64,000 nucleotides of DNA, taken from a virus. The notes beneath the pieces are model-generated. The model was given only the letters and a program-made list of their open reading frames with translations, was not told the origin of the DNA and searched no databases. A program made the position numbers and the translations under genes. The stretch spans positions 62,001 to 126,000 of the IMG/VR virus record IMGVR_UViG_3300010883_028422; one strand, written 5' to 3'. This document shows, piece by piece, positions 19,391 through 28,417 of this stretch (position 1 is the first letter of the stretch; every line of letters starts with the position of its first letter).

Positions 19391-20964
19391 ATATATTTAA
19401 TTCTTCAAATAGCTCAGTATGGTCCGGTAAAGATTTTGAGCTAAAAGATAACGGAGGCTTAGTTTTAAGAAAAAAGGCATTTATAAAGCATAATGTGGGA
19501 AGCTTATCTGGTAGAAATAATTTAAAAATAATTGGTAAAAAAAGAACTGGCCCTGGAGACTTTGTGTTTAATATATTGTCTTCAGGCGGGTTGGTTTTAT
19601 TTTCTAAAAAAATATCTTTTAAAAAAAGAAGTTATTCTGAGATTTCTGTAAATTTTGATATAAATGGAGAATATGATGGTTGCAGCATAATAATTGAAAA
19701 GGACCAGAAATCATTTGGAACTATAGAAGTGTCAAAGATTTCAATTTCAAACATTTCTGGCAAGCCTTTGGGTAGTTCTTCAAAAGATAGCAAGGTTGTT
19801 ATGAAGAATAGCTTAAGGCAAAATATAAAGAAAAAAATGTCATATTTTAATGATATTTCCAAAAGAAAAGTAGCCTTTATAATTCCATATTCCATATATG
19901 GTGGTGCTGAAGTTTATTTAAAAAATATTATCAATAATTTAGATAATAATATTTATAATATAACAATATTATATATGAAAAAAAATATTTTAAGTAACTT
20001 TATAACAAATAAAAATGTAAAGCACGTTGATGCAAAAACACACGATCATTTAAGAAGCCTTCTTATCGCAAATAATTATAATTATTTAATATTTTATAAT
20101 AGTTATAATGTATATAACACAATAAAGCGCGTTGTTGAGCCAGAGCTAGTAGACAGCTTCATATATGAAATATATCATAGTGATTTTGTATGGAGTGATG
20201 CATTATCTGCAAGAAAAAGTCGAGATGGATTTTCTGGGTTAATATCTATATCAGAAAATTTAGGAAATAATATTAAAAATATTAATTCAAGGCATGTTGT
20301 GCCCGTTGGCATTGATTTAGATTTATTTAAAAAATACAATAAAAAGATATTATATAATTCTAAAAAAATAAATGTTGATAGAAGAATTTTGGTTGGAGTG
20401 AAGCCAACAATAGGCGTTGTTTCTAGATTGTCAAAAGAAAAAAATGTTGGGTATATATTAGATTTGGCAAAGATTATGTTAAATTATCAGTTTATAATAG
20501 TTGGCGATGGTCCGGAAAAAAATAATCTTATAAAGAGTTGCGCAGACAGGGGGATTAAAAATGTAATTTTTGCCGGATATGTTAAAAATACACATGATTA
20601 TTATAATATATTTGACGCATTTGTTTTGCCAACAAAATGTTCTGAGGGCACGCCAATTTCCATATTAGAGGCTATGGCGTGCAGTGTTCCTATTTTTACA
20701 ACAAATTATGGAAATATAAAAGACTTTGTTTTTAATAATTCAAATGGATTTATTATATCATTAAATGCAGATGAAGATTCAAGGTTGATAATTGAAAATT
20801 TTAAAAATAAAGATGTTGTTTCTAATGCTAAAAAGTATGTAGTTAAAAATCATGATATAGGCACCACGTGTGAAGAGTTTTCTTCGATACTTTTGTCAAA
20901 CGGAAGTTTCCATAAAAAAGATAGAAATTCGAGTAGTTTGTTGGTAACAGGTTATTATGCGTAA
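19387..20964 (+). CDS. Glycosyltransferase with N-terminal beta domain (GT4-like)
   Basis: The start is the ATG at 19387, overlapping the previous stop as ATGA and preceded by GGAG at good spacing; 525 residues. The first ~130 residues are beta-rich and not part of the transferase fold, perhaps a carbohydrate-binding module (inference). A standard GT-B enzyme follows: PYSIYGGAEVYLKN glycine loop, GVVSRLSKEKNVGYIL, IIVGDGPEKNNL, then CSEGTPISILEAMACSVPIFTTNYG with the EX7E pair. The C-terminal tail overlaps the next gene by 8 bases. The region is very AT-rich. Clear family assignment, unknown substrate. Confidence 0.87.
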   Translation: MNIFNSSNSSVWSGKDFELKDNGGLVLRKKAFIKHNVGSLSGRNNLKIIGKKRTGPGDFVFNILSSGGLVLFSKKISFKKRSYSEISVNFDINGEYDGCSIIIEKDQKSFGTIEVSKISISNISGKPLGSSSKDSKVVMKNSLRQNIKKKMSYFNDISKRKVAFIIPYSIYGGAEVYLKNIINNLDNNIYNITILYMKKNILSNFITNKNVKHVDAKTHDHLRSLLIANNYNYLIFYNSYNVYNTIKRVVEPELVDSFIYEIYHSDFVWSDALSARKSRDGFSGLISISENLGNNIKNINSRHVVPVGIDLDLFKKYNKKILYNSKKINVDRRILVGVKPTIGVVSRLSKEKNVGYILDLAKIMLNYQFIIVGDGPEKNNLIKSCADRGIKNVIFAGYVKNTHDYYNIFDAFVLPTKCSEGTPISILEAMACSVPIFTTNYGNIKDFVFNNSNGFIISLNADEDSRLIIENFKNKDVVSNAKKYVVKNHDIGTTCEEFSSILLSNGSFHKKDRNSSSLLVTGYYA

Positions 20965-22066
20965 AGTTGTAAATTTTCATGGAATTGGCAGGCCCGGAAG
21001 TGGTTATGGTGACGCGTGTATAAATATAGCAAAGGCATTTAGTTTGACCAATATAGATTTAAATTTTAATTTATCAAAGTTTAAAACTATAGCGGAATCA
21101 GCGAAACTTAAGTCTTGCGATGCTGTTGGTGACATAAATTTTTATGTTGGTCCGCCACCATACAAGAATATGTCTGAAGATAAATACAATATAATACATT
21201 TTTACTGGGAGGCGGATCGGCTGCCACCTTACTGGGGGAGGTTCATACTTAAGGCGGATGAAATCTGGGCCCCATGCAAGCTTGTCGAGTCTGCATGCAG
21301 AAGGGCTGGATTTTCTAAAAAAATTAGAATAATTCCAACTCCATATGATAAGTTTGCGAATAGCAAGGGTTATACTTTGGATATACCATCTGAAATTTCT
21401 GATAAATATTTTGTTGGTGATAATGTATTTAAATTTTATTCTATATTCCAATGGCACCATAGAAAGGGGCCAGATGTATTGCTAAATTCTTACTGGAAGA
21501 CGTTTGGTAGACACGATAATGTTATTTTGATATTGAAAGTTAATGCTTTAAATCTACCTGGATATACTATTGATGATATAAAGAGCGATATATCAAGTAT
21601 AAAAATAAAACTAAATTTAAATTACTATTCTCCAGTTTATGTGATTGATTCAATTTTGCCGAAGAAGTATATTGGAGCCTTACATAATTATTCAGATTGC
21701 TATATATCGCCACATAGAGGAGAGGGCTGGGGCATGCCAATAGGTGATGCTATTTCTTATAAAAATCCAGTAATTATAACAAAATATGGTGGAATATCTG
21801 ATTATTTAAATCAAAGTAATTCTGCTATAATAAAGCATAGACTAACACATGTTAAAAATATGTCTTGGTCTCCAAATATTTATAATAAATCACAAAGATG
21901 GGCTGAGCCGAGCGTGAATTCTGCATCTGAATTAATGCGTGATGTTTATGAAAATTTTGATAAATATAAAATAAAGGCAGGCAGGGCTCACTCTATAATT
22001 AGTGGGTTTTCTATAGATAGTGTTTCAAAAATTATTAGTGAGCATATATGTCAAATAAAATTATAA
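20957..22066 (+). CDS. Glycosyltransferase (GT-B, group 1)
   Basis: 369 residues. The N-terminus NFHGIGRPGSGYGDACINIAKAF is a glycine-rich acceptor-domain loop; the C-terminal half has FQWHHRKGPDVLL and HRGEGWGMPIGDAISYKNPVIITKYGG, the donor-binding segment with glutamate before the G-W-G-M-P motif. This form, with EGWG rather than EG.P, is seen in group 1 transferases that also act in protein or surface glycan modification. Overlaps neighbours by 8 and 19 bases, so translation is probably coupled. Confidence 0.85.
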   Translation: MRKVVNFHGIGRPGSGYGDACINIAKAFSLTNIDLNFNLSKFKTIAESAKLKSCDAVGDINFYVGPPPYKNMSEDKYNIIHFYWEADRLPPYWGRFILKADEIWAPCKLVESACRRAGFSKKIRIIPTPYDKFANSKGYTLDIPSEISDKYFVGDNVFKFYSIFQWHHRKGPDVLLNSYWKTFGRHDNVILILKVNALNLPGYTIDDIKSDISSIKIKLNLNYYSPVYVIDSILPKKYIGALHNYSDCYISPHRGEGWGMPIGDAISYKNPVIITKYGGISDYLNQSNSAIIKHRLTHVKNMSWSPNIYNKSQRWAEPSVNSASELMRDVYENFDKYKIKAGRAHSIISGFSIDSVSKIISEHICQIKL

Positions 22067-23004
22067 TTGCCGATTGGCTTGTGCACGGAGGACATCAGTA
22101 TGAGTTTTTCAAAACTGGTCCTAAATTTTTTTGTACAAAATTAGATTCGAAACCTCCAAAGTCAGGTGACTTTGGAAGACCTGTTTTTTCAAATAAAAAA
22201 GTTAATATGGTTGCGGAATATGAAAAAAATTTATTATCTAAAAATTTTGATATAATAATGGTCAGAGCTGGTGTGACTCCAGGTCGCTACAATGCACTTC
22301 AAGATAAAAAAAGAAGAACGCCGGGTATTGCGGTTATACAAACTGTCTCTAAGCATCCCGATTCGAGCTTTCCAATCCCAAGTTGGGCGAGGGTTGTTGT
22401 TTGGAATTCAAAATATGTAATGGATCAAAATTATAAAAATCTTCCGGGCAAAAAACATTTGTATATTCCACATGGATTTGACCCAAGTGAATTTTGCAAT
22501 ATGAATACTATTCGTAATGAAAGGATTCTATCTGTATCTAGTGTTTTTCAAAAAAGAGGGACGATTCTTGGGTTTGATGACTGGAGATTTGTGTCTAATG
22601 AGACCAGATTGTGTGACTTAATTGGACATGGTGATGAAAGGCTTCGTGAGTCTATAGGCACATTTTCATTGAATAAATTAGTTAAAAAATATAACGAGTA
22701 CAGTGTGTTTTTAAATACAACAAAAAGGAGCGCCATGCCGCGTGCGAGAGCTGAGGCTCTTATGTGTGGTACACCAATTGTTACAACTAATAATTATGAT
22801 ATAGGCAGATATCTCAGAGATGGGAAGGATTGTTTGTTTGCGGATAATAAAGAGGATATGATCAAATGCGTGAGAAAAGTTTTGAGATCTAAAAATCTAC
22901 AGAGAGAGCTTAGCAGTCATGGTCGGGCGAGAGCTATAAAATTCTTTGGGATAAAATCCTATAAGAATCGATGGCAAGAGGCCTTTTATGAGTCAACAAA
23001 ATGA
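22048..23004 (+). CDS. Glycosyltransferase (GT4-like)
   Basis: 318 residues. The opening IIADWLVHGGHQYEFFKTG contains a glycine-rich loop, YIPHGFDPSEF marks the interdomain segment, and RARAEALMCGTPIVTTNNYDIGRYL is the donor site with its conserved glutamate. It is shorter than the usual 370-400 residues, and the expected first glutamate of EX7E is replaced (SAMPRARAEAL), so donor binding may differ. It overlaps the next gene by 4 bases and is part of the continuous glycosyltransferase run. Confidence 0.8.
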   Translation: MSNKIIIADWLVHGGHQYEFFKTGPKFFCTKLDSKPPKSGDFGRPVFSNKKVNMVAEYEKNLLSKNFDIIMVRAGVTPGRYNALQDKKRRTPGIAVIQTVSKHPDSSFPIPSWARVVVWNSKYVMDQNYKNLPGKKHLYIPHGFDPSEFCNMNTIRNERILSVSSVFQKRGTILGFDDWRFVSNETRLCDLIGHGDERLRESIGTFSLNKLVKKYNEYSVFLNTTKRSAMPRARAEALMCGTPIVTTNNYDIGRYLRDGKDCLFADNKEDMIKCVRKVLRSKNLQRELSSHGRARAIKFFGIKSYKNRWQEAFYESTK

Positions 23005-23879
23005 GAGTTTTATGCATTGTTGATTCTTACAGGTGGGCCCTATATAATAGAGCTATTAATTTAAAAAAACATTTTCAAAATTATAATTTTGATATTATTC
23101 ATTTTGAAAAAATTGAATCAGTTAATTTTAATAATTATGATGTAATATATATTTTAAATTGGCCAATTTGGCCATTTGTGAAGCATAAGGTTAGTAGAAG
23201 TCGGAGGTATAGGTTGGTGACAACTGTTTGTAGCCATGTTGGTCGTTCCCACGCAAGAGATATGGGGCGTATATTTAATAACTTTGATAAGATAAGCACA
23301 TCTAATGACTTCTTATATGAAGAATTTAAGCCTGTTTATAAGAGCAAGGTAATAAACGCCCCATTCGGAGTGGATGGTGATTTATTTGTTAAAAAAACTA
23401 TGCCTTCGAATTATAATTATATATTTGGATGGGTAGGCAACCCAGATAGATCTGTAAAAAGGTTTAATGATATAAAAGAGGTGTTTGGCAACCTTGGTGA
23501 TAAGTACAGATTAAAGGTAGCAACTAATAAGAGCAGGTTTGGTAGAGCTAAAATGGTTGATTTTTATAATTCTGTAGGTACAGTTATATGCTTTAGTGAT
23601 AGCGAAGGAACTCCGAACCCCATGCTTGAGGCTGCAGCCTGTGGCCGGGCTATAATATCAACTAGAGTTGGTTGTGTCCCGAGTCTTTGTAAGGGGTTGG
23701 GCGTAAATATATTTGTAAAAAATGCTTCAGATCTTAAAAGTAAAATTATTAGTTATAGCGCAAGTCCAAAGGGAATAAACTTGATTGGAAGCTCTTTGGA
23801 TAAAATAGCGCACGATGAGTGGTCTTGGAGAGATAGGGCTGTTGAATTCGATAAGCTATTTAAAGGTGGTCGGACATGA
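23001..23879 (+). CDS. Glycosyltransferase (GT4-like), short
   Basis: 292 residues. MRVLCIVDSYRWALYNRA is the first strand and loop, APFGVDGDLF the interdomain motif, FGWVGNPDRSVKRFND the second Rossmann start, and FSDSEGTPNPMLEAAACGRAIISTRVG a full EX7E donor motif. It is compact compared with typical GT4 enzymes, with a reduced acceptor domain. Starts and stops overlap both neighbours by 4 bases. Substrate unknown. Confidence 0.85.
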   Translation: MRVLCIVDSYRWALYNRAINLKKHFQNYNFDIIHFEKIESVNFNNYDVIYILNWPIWPFVKHKVSRSRRYRLVTTVCSHVGRSHARDMGRIFNNFDKISTSNDFLYEEFKPVYKSKVINAPFGVDGDLFVKKTMPSNYNYIFGWVGNPDRSVKRFNDIKEVFGNLGDKYRLKVATNKSRFGRAKMVDFYNSVGTVICFSDSEGTPNPMLEAAACGRAIISTRVGCVPSLCKGLGVNIFVKNASDLKSKIISYSASPKGINLIGSSLDKIAHDEWSWRDRAVEFDKLFKGGRT

Positions 23880-25003
23880 AAATAGGCCTATTACGCCCAC
23901 CCGCTGGGATTGGCGGGGCAGAAGCTACAATGATAGAGTTATATCAAACGCTCAAGGAGCATGGAGAGGATGCCTGGATAGCTTTTGATTCGAGCAAGAA
24001 GGGCATATTTGCTGATTTTATAAACAAGGATCTGTTTGAGAAAAAATTTGAAAGATTGTCTGGATTGAATATATCAAAAGAACAGTTTTCTGAAGAATAT
24101 GTTTTAAAAAACATTATAGATTCAGATGCGCTTATTCTTTTGCAATATAGAGCTTTTCCCGAAAGAATTCGCACTAAAGTAAAAAGTTCTAAGGCCGATG
24201 TGTACATATATGTTCCTGGGAAAAATACACCCCATGTGACCGTTCCAATGGAGGATGGGCTAAAAGTTAAGGCTTTTTTGTTTAATTCAAAAGAAACTCT
24301 AAAATATCATTTGAATATAAAGTATTCAAAAGACCCTTATGCGGATGGGTTGATAAAGAAGAAGTTTAGGCATGCCCACCCGCCCTTATTTTTGGGGAAT
24401 TATACAGAGGTTAACAAAGTAGACTACAAGACTTATAGGTTTCAGCATTTTAAAATAAAGAAAAGTGAGTTCTCCATTGGAGTCGTGGGGAGAATCCAGC
24501 CGTCAAAGCGCCCATTTGAAGCTTTAGATATATTTAAAAAATTAGAAAAACATTATAATTATGATGCTTTTCCAAGAAAATTATATTTCTATGGGGGAGG
24601 GGCCAAAGAGTATGTAGCTGAGGTTAAGCAATATGCAAAAAAATTAAAAATAGAGCACAAGGTGGTCTTTTGTGGGTTTTCCCCGGATGTACGATTTCGT
24701 ATAAAATCTATGGATTCTATTTTGCATTGTTGTGTAATGGAATCGTTGTCTAGAGGTATACGAGAGGCCATGGTCTTAAAAACACCCGTGGTGGCGTATG
24801 ATGGGTTTGGCAATAGGAGCTTGCTAGGGGGGCAGTCTGGGCGCCTTCTCTATTCTAACGCTGATCAAGCGTCCATAATCTTGTTGAAAATCGGAACAAG
24901 TGGCAAAGTTAAGAGGCAGTTCTCTACTTCAGTTTATAATGATATTATAAATATAGAAAAAAAACTTGGAAGAAATTACTTGGATCTTTTATATGAAAAA
25001 TAA
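23876..25003 (+). CDS. Glycosyltransferase (GT4-like)
   Basis: 375 residues, full length for the family. LLRPPAGIGGAEATMIELYQ is a classic glycine-rich acceptor loop with GGAE; GVVGRIQPSKRPFEALDIF starts the donor domain; CVMESLSRGIREAMVLKTPVVAYD fills the donor-motif position, with the E.LS.G..EA pattern in place of EG.P..LEA. The 3' end overlaps the next gene by 11 bases. GC content around 24.7-24.9 kb is somewhat higher than in neighbouring transferases, which may reflect separate acquisition. Confidence 0.84.
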   Translation: MKIGLLRPPAGIGGAEATMIELYQTLKEHGEDAWIAFDSSKKGIFADFINKDLFEKKFERLSGLNISKEQFSEEYVLKNIIDSDALILLQYRAFPERIRTKVKSSKADVYIYVPGKNTPHVTVPMEDGLKVKAFLFNSKETLKYHLNIKYSKDPYADGLIKKKFRHAHPPLFLGNYTEVNKVDYKTYRFQHFKIKKSEFSIGVVGRIQPSKRPFEALDIFKKLEKHYNYDAFPRKLYFYGGGAKEYVAEVKQYAKKLKIEHKVVFCGFSPDVRFRIKSMDSILHCCVMESLSRGIREAMVLKTPVVAYDGFGNRSLLGGQSGRLLYSNADQASIILLKIGTSGKVKRQFSTSVYNDIINIEKKLGRNYLDLLYEK

Positions 25004-25892
25004 AAAAAGAATATTATTAATCCCTGACGTGAGGGGCTGGGCCTATGACGTTATAGCGCAAAGTATCATGAAGTTTTCAAAAAAATATGATTATGATATA
25101 TTTTATGAAGCAAATATTGGCTCAAAAAAGCTTAGCTTTGAAGGATATGATGCCGTATATTGGTTTTATTGGGGGAATATAGAAAGATATGAAAAGCTAA
25201 TTGCCGGGTTTGATCGTAATAAAATTATAGCTGGAATTCATAGCTATAATTCATGGCAAAAGAGAGGTATGTCATCAGTGGATGTCATTAGACATTGCAA
25301 AAGGTATGCAAAAATCGCAGTTCCTTCATATACTTTGGCAAAAGATTTGAACATTCCGTCCCGCCACGTTGTTCACTCTGGGTATAGATCGAGAATATTT
25401 AAGCCACTTGGAACCAAAGAGGGAGGGCCGTTTATGTGGGTTGGAAATACAAGTTCCGCAAATCATGGAAGAATAAAGGGGTATGACTCTGTAATAAGGC
25501 CTTTATTTGAGAGTCGAAAGGATATTTCACTTATAACTCAAACAAGAGATCGTGCAATCAAAAATTATAAAATGCCAGAATTTTACAAGAGAGGCTCGTA
25601 TTTAATTTGCGCTTCACAAAGTGAGGGTGGCCCACTACCTGTTTTGGAAGCGCTGGCGTGCGGGATCCCAGTTATAACAACAGATGTTGGCTGGTGTAAA
25701 TATTTAATAAAGGACGGAGAGAACGGATATAAGTTTGATGGAACTCCGGCGGATCTTTCGAGAAAAATAGATAAAATTATGAAAAAAAATTACAAAGAAA
25801 TGTCGTTGTCTGCCGCTAAAAGCGTTAGGGGGTATTCGTGGAAAAAGATCATAGGGCAGCACGAAAGAATGTTTGGATTGGTTGCAAAATAA
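24993..25892 (+). CDS. Glycosyltransferase (GT4-like)
   Basis: The start is ATG 24993 (MKNKKRILLIPD), which has GGAT upstream and begins at the first beta strand; an upstream in-frame ATG at 24966 would add nine residues inside the previous gene. 299 residues. FMWVGNTSSANHGRIKGYDS begins the donor domain and ASQSEGGPLPVLEALACGIPVITTDVG is a clear EX7E donor motif. The acceptor domain is short (about 140 residues). The stop overlaps the next small ORF as TAATG. Confidence 0.84.
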   Translation: MKNKKRILLIPDVRGWAYDVIAQSIMKFSKKYDYDIFYEANIGSKKLSFEGYDAVYWFYWGNIERYEKLIAGFDRNKIIAGIHSYNSWQKRGMSSVDVIRHCKRYAKIAVPSYTLAKDLNIPSRHVVHSGYRSRIFKPLGTKEGGPFMWVGNTSSANHGRIKGYDSVIRPLFESRKDISLITQTRDRAIKNYKMPEFYKRGSYLICASQSEGGPLPVLEALACGIPVITTDVGWCKYLIKDGENGYKFDGTPADLSRKIDKIMKKNYKEMSLSAAKSVRGYSWKKIIGQHERMFGLVAK

Positions 25893-26008
25893 TGTTTATT
25901 TTTGTATATAGTTATGAAAAATATGGCTCGTTGCGCTCATATATGGGCTTAGGGCGGGTGGCTTATGCGGCCAGAGAGGTTGATGTGATGGTTCGAGATG
26001 GCGAATAA
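25892..26008 (+). CDS. Small ORF, 38 aa, possible glycosyltransferase remnant
   Basis: An ORF starting in TAATG overlap with the previous stop and ending 11 bases inside the next gene, exactly the tight packing of real genes in this island. The product begins MFIFVYSYEKYGSLRSYMG and continues with GLGRVAYAAREVDVMVRDG. This looks like the first strand, glycine loop and helix of a GT-B transferase with the rest missing. It could be a decayed start left after a deletion, or a translated spacer that couples its neighbours. Function unknown. Confidence 0.45.
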   Translation: MFIFVYSYEKYGSLRSYMGLGRVAYAAREVDVMVRDGE

Positions 26009-26684
26009 GCGTGGCAATGATTTTCAAAAATTATGGACAAGGGAGGATGGAATGTTTGAATTTAGAATAGATGATGAATTCAAGCACTTTGCTGATCTTC
26101 AGATAACGCAACTTGTGGATGACCCAGAATTTTACCTCAAAATGAGCAGGTCAGAGTATAAGGCTATTAGGAAGCATATAGGAAAGCCTAAGAAGATTTT
26201 AGATCTCGGTTGCGGGCTCGGCAGGATGTCTGTGTTTTTAAATTATAAATTAAGCCAAGAACATAGGCGCTCTGCGCATTTTATTTTAGCAGATGTGACT
26301 AAAGAAAGTGATAAAATTGAATATGGCTGGGATCCGGATAACTCATATTATAATAATCTTGATCTTACGGCCAAATTCGCACAACTTCATGGCCTCAGTA
26401 ATTTTAGGACATTTAATCTTTTGACTGAAGACTTAAATATACATCATAATATTGACTTAGTCATGTCATATTTGGCGGTAGGATTTCATTACCCCATAGA
26501 GCAATATATGAAGACTCTTCTTAACATAACATCTTATCATTGTGTTATGATCTTTGGAGTAAGAAAGGGGCAATATAATTTGGATGATTATAAAAAGCAT
26601 TTTTCTAGTGTTTTAATAGAAAAAAATACTATAGACACAAGAGAGGAGATCTTAGTTTTAAAAGGAAAAAGAAATTGTAGTTAA
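25998..26684 (+). CDS. SAM-dependent methyltransferase, class I
   Basis: 228 residues. KILDLGCGLGRMSVFL (from about residue 67) is motif I of the Rossmann methyltransferase fold, followed by ILADVTKES as the post-I acidic strand and a later DLVMSYLAVGFHY segment in the motif IV position. It probably transfers a methyl group from S-adenosylmethionine; the setting favours a sugar, glycan or small precursor as acceptor. It overlaps the 38-aa ORF by 11 bases and is followed after 18 bases by the sulfotransferase-like gene. Confidence 0.8.
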   Translation: MANKRGNDFQKLWTREDGMFEFRIDDEFKHFADLQITQLVDDPEFYLKMSRSEYKAIRKHIGKPKKILDLGCGLGRMSVFLNYKLSQEHRRSAHFILADVTKESDKIEYGWDPDNSYYNNLDLTAKFAQLHGLSNFRTFNLLTEDLNIHHNIDLVMSYLAVGFHYPIEQYMKTLLNITSYHCVMIFGVRKGQYNLDDYKKHFSSVLIEKNTIDTREEILVLKGKRNCS

Positions 26685-26702
26685 TGTTTAAAGTTATAGA
26701 TT

Positions 26703-27671
26703 ATGAGTAAAAAGTCAAAATTATATAAGAAATCAACTTCGCGTAAGAAGCCAATCTCAACTTCGCGTAAGAAGCCAATCTCAATTTCGCGTAAAAAGTC
26801 AACTTCCAGAAGATTAAGGGGAAATCACATAGGTATATTGTGTCCGCCAAGATCTGGGTCAACATTGTTATCTTTGATTTTGGGAGCTCATAGTGATATT
26901 ACAAATTTTGGAGAAAGTCACTGGATTGTTAAAGATGTCATTGGTCGGGATGGATGCATTGATAATGGATGCCGGGTTCATGGGAGAGCTTGTTATGTAA
27001 TAAATAAAATTAAAAAGTCAATGAATTCAAATAATCATTTAAGCTTACTATGTAAACACTCAGATACATCTTTTATATGTACATCAAATAAAAGCTGGAA
27101 GCTTTATGCGGGTATGGATATTGACTTGGTTAATAATAAGTTTATTATCCTGTATAAGCCGCTGGAGGTGTGGGTGGGCTCCTTCATAGGCACAGTGAAA
27201 ATTAAAAAAATGCCAAAAAATAAAATTCGTGCAGTTCAATATTTATTACAAATATATGAGGATTATTATAATGAAATATTTAATTTAATAGAAAGCGGAG
27301 TTATAAAGAATGATCAATATATTGTTGTTAATTACATGTCTTTTGCAAAGTCTCCAAAATTAGTTATGAAGGATATTTGTAATTTTTTAAAAATACCATA
27401 TCAAGGCAATATGTTATTATTTAATGATTATTTTATATCCAAGGATCCGAACCAGCACCCAATAGGTGGTAATTATAACACTTATTGCCCTAAGGCACAG
27501 ATTAATTCTTCGGTTATTACAGATAGATACAAAAAAGATTTTAACAATATATATATGGAGGATAAGCATGTTGGTATCCTTGGAGAGAGTTTGATTAATT
27601 TAATAAAAAAAAATAAAAGATATAAATTTATAATTAATAAATTAATATCATTAAATAGTGTTAGAGGCTAG
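26703..27671 (+). CDS. Sulfotransferase-like protein with basic repeat tail
   Basis: 322 residues. After a very basic N-terminal tail (Lys/Ser/Arg/Thr, residues 1-40) comes GILCPPRSGSTLLSLILGAH, the 5'-phosphosulfate-binding loop of PAPS-dependent sulfotransferases (PRSGSTLL), followed by the expected N.GESHW segment. FIILYKPLEVWVGSF occupies the place of the 3'-phosphate motif, though the usual RDP is YKP. Cysteines at CIDNGCRVHGRAC may form a small metal or disulfide site. It probably sulfates a glycan or protein. The basic tail could bind nucleic acid or acidic partners and is built from tandem repeats. Confidence 0.72.
   Translation: MSKKSKLYKKSTSRKKPISTSRKKPISISRKKSTSRRLRGNHIGILCPPRSGSTLLSLILGAHSDITNFGESHWIVKDVIGRDGCIDNGCRVHGRACYVINKIKKSMNSNNHLSLLCKHSDTSFICTSNKSWKLYAGMDIDLVNNKFIILYKPLEVWVGSFIGTVKIKKMPKNKIRAVQYLLQIYEDYYNEIFNLIESGVIKNDQYIVVNYMSFAKSPKLVMKDICNFLKIPYQGNMLLFNDYFISKDPNQHPIGGNYNTYCPKAQINSSVITDRYKKDFNNIYMEDKHVGILGESLINLIKKNKRYKFIINKLISLNSVRG
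26733..26804 (+). repeat. Three 24-bp repeats encoding basic octapeptide
   Basis: Units 26733-26756 and 26757-26780 are identical (STSRKKPI each); unit 26781-26804 is a diverged copy (SISRKKST). They lie in frame in the N-terminal tail of the sulfotransferase-like gene. Confidence 0.93.
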
Positions 27672-27673
27672 TT

Positions 27674-28324
27674 ATGAATAAAAAAGACAAAGAAAAAATA
27701 GTAACTTTTTGGAATGTTGGCTCGTTAGAAGAGGCGAAATATGATAGGGTTTCCACAAGAAAGGAAGAGAGAAAGGCTGTTAATGCTTTTGATGCTTCAG
27801 TTGTTAACTCTTTGATTACAGATCATATTTTAAAACATAAAAGAAATATTACAAAGAAAGATAGAGTTTTGGACTTTGGGTGCGGTGTAGGAAGAATCCT
27901 CAAGGGATTTCATAAGTTTGAATCACAAGTTTATGGAACAGATATTTCTGAGAACATGTTATCTTTCTGCAAAGAAGAATTGGGCAGTTTTAAAGTTAAT
28001 TTAAAAAAATGCAATGTTGGAAGTGTTCCCTTTGGGGATGATTTTTTTGATATAATTTATTCATTTCATGTTCTTCAGCATATTGCAACAAAAAAGCTTT
28101 TGATAAATACTTTGCGTGAAATTTACAGAACACAAAAGCCGGGCGGAATAGCTGTTTTGCATTTTATAAGAAAAGTTTCAGAAAGCGATAAAGAATTTGG
28201 TGGATTTGCCGGATTTAGACCAAGCAGGGATACTGCGGTGAAAATTTGTAAGAAAATAGGGTACGAGCTGATAGACATTGACGCAGTAGAGGGTGGGGCC
28301 TTTATATTGCATTTGCGAAAGTAA
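27674..28324 (+). CDS. SAM-dependent methyltransferase, class I
   Basis: 216 residues. RVLDFGCGVGRILKGF is motif I, VYGTDISENMLSFCKEE the post-I acidic strand that holds the adenosine ribose, and DIIYSFHVLQHIATKKLL the motif IV/V region, like the UbiE/Methyltransf_11 group. Starts two bases after the preceding stop. The acceptor is unknown; within this island, O- or N-methylation of a sugar is a reasonable guess. Confidence 0.85.
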   Translation: MNKKDKEKIVTFWNVGSLEEAKYDRVSTRKEERKAVNAFDASVVNSLITDHILKHKRNITKKDRVLDFGCGVGRILKGFHKFESQVYGTDISENMLSFCKEELGSFKVNLKKCNVGSVPFGDDFFDIIYSFHVLQHIATKKLLINTLREIYRTQKPGGIAVLHFIRKVSESDKEFGGFAGFRPSRDTAVKICKKIGYELIDIDAVEGGAFILHLRK

Positions 28325-28339
28325 AGCTGTGAGGTGGAT

Positions 28340-28417
28340 GTGAAATTAAATTTAGGTAGTGCCAGGCAAAGATTTGAGGGTCTTAAGGGCATAGACCATA
28401 GGAAGATAGTAAAATAA
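28340..28417 (+). pseudogene. Short remnant of a methyltransferase gene (25 codons)
   Basis: A GTG-initiated 25-codon ORF with GAGGTG upstream and a TAATG overlap with the next gene. Its start, KLNLGSARQRFEGLKGID, matches the typical opening of sugar-cluster methyltransferases (KLNLGSG..R.EGY.N.D), after which the gene stops at once. It is best read as the head of a deleted methyltransferase whose ribosome binding site now leads translation into the next gene. Confidence 0.45.
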
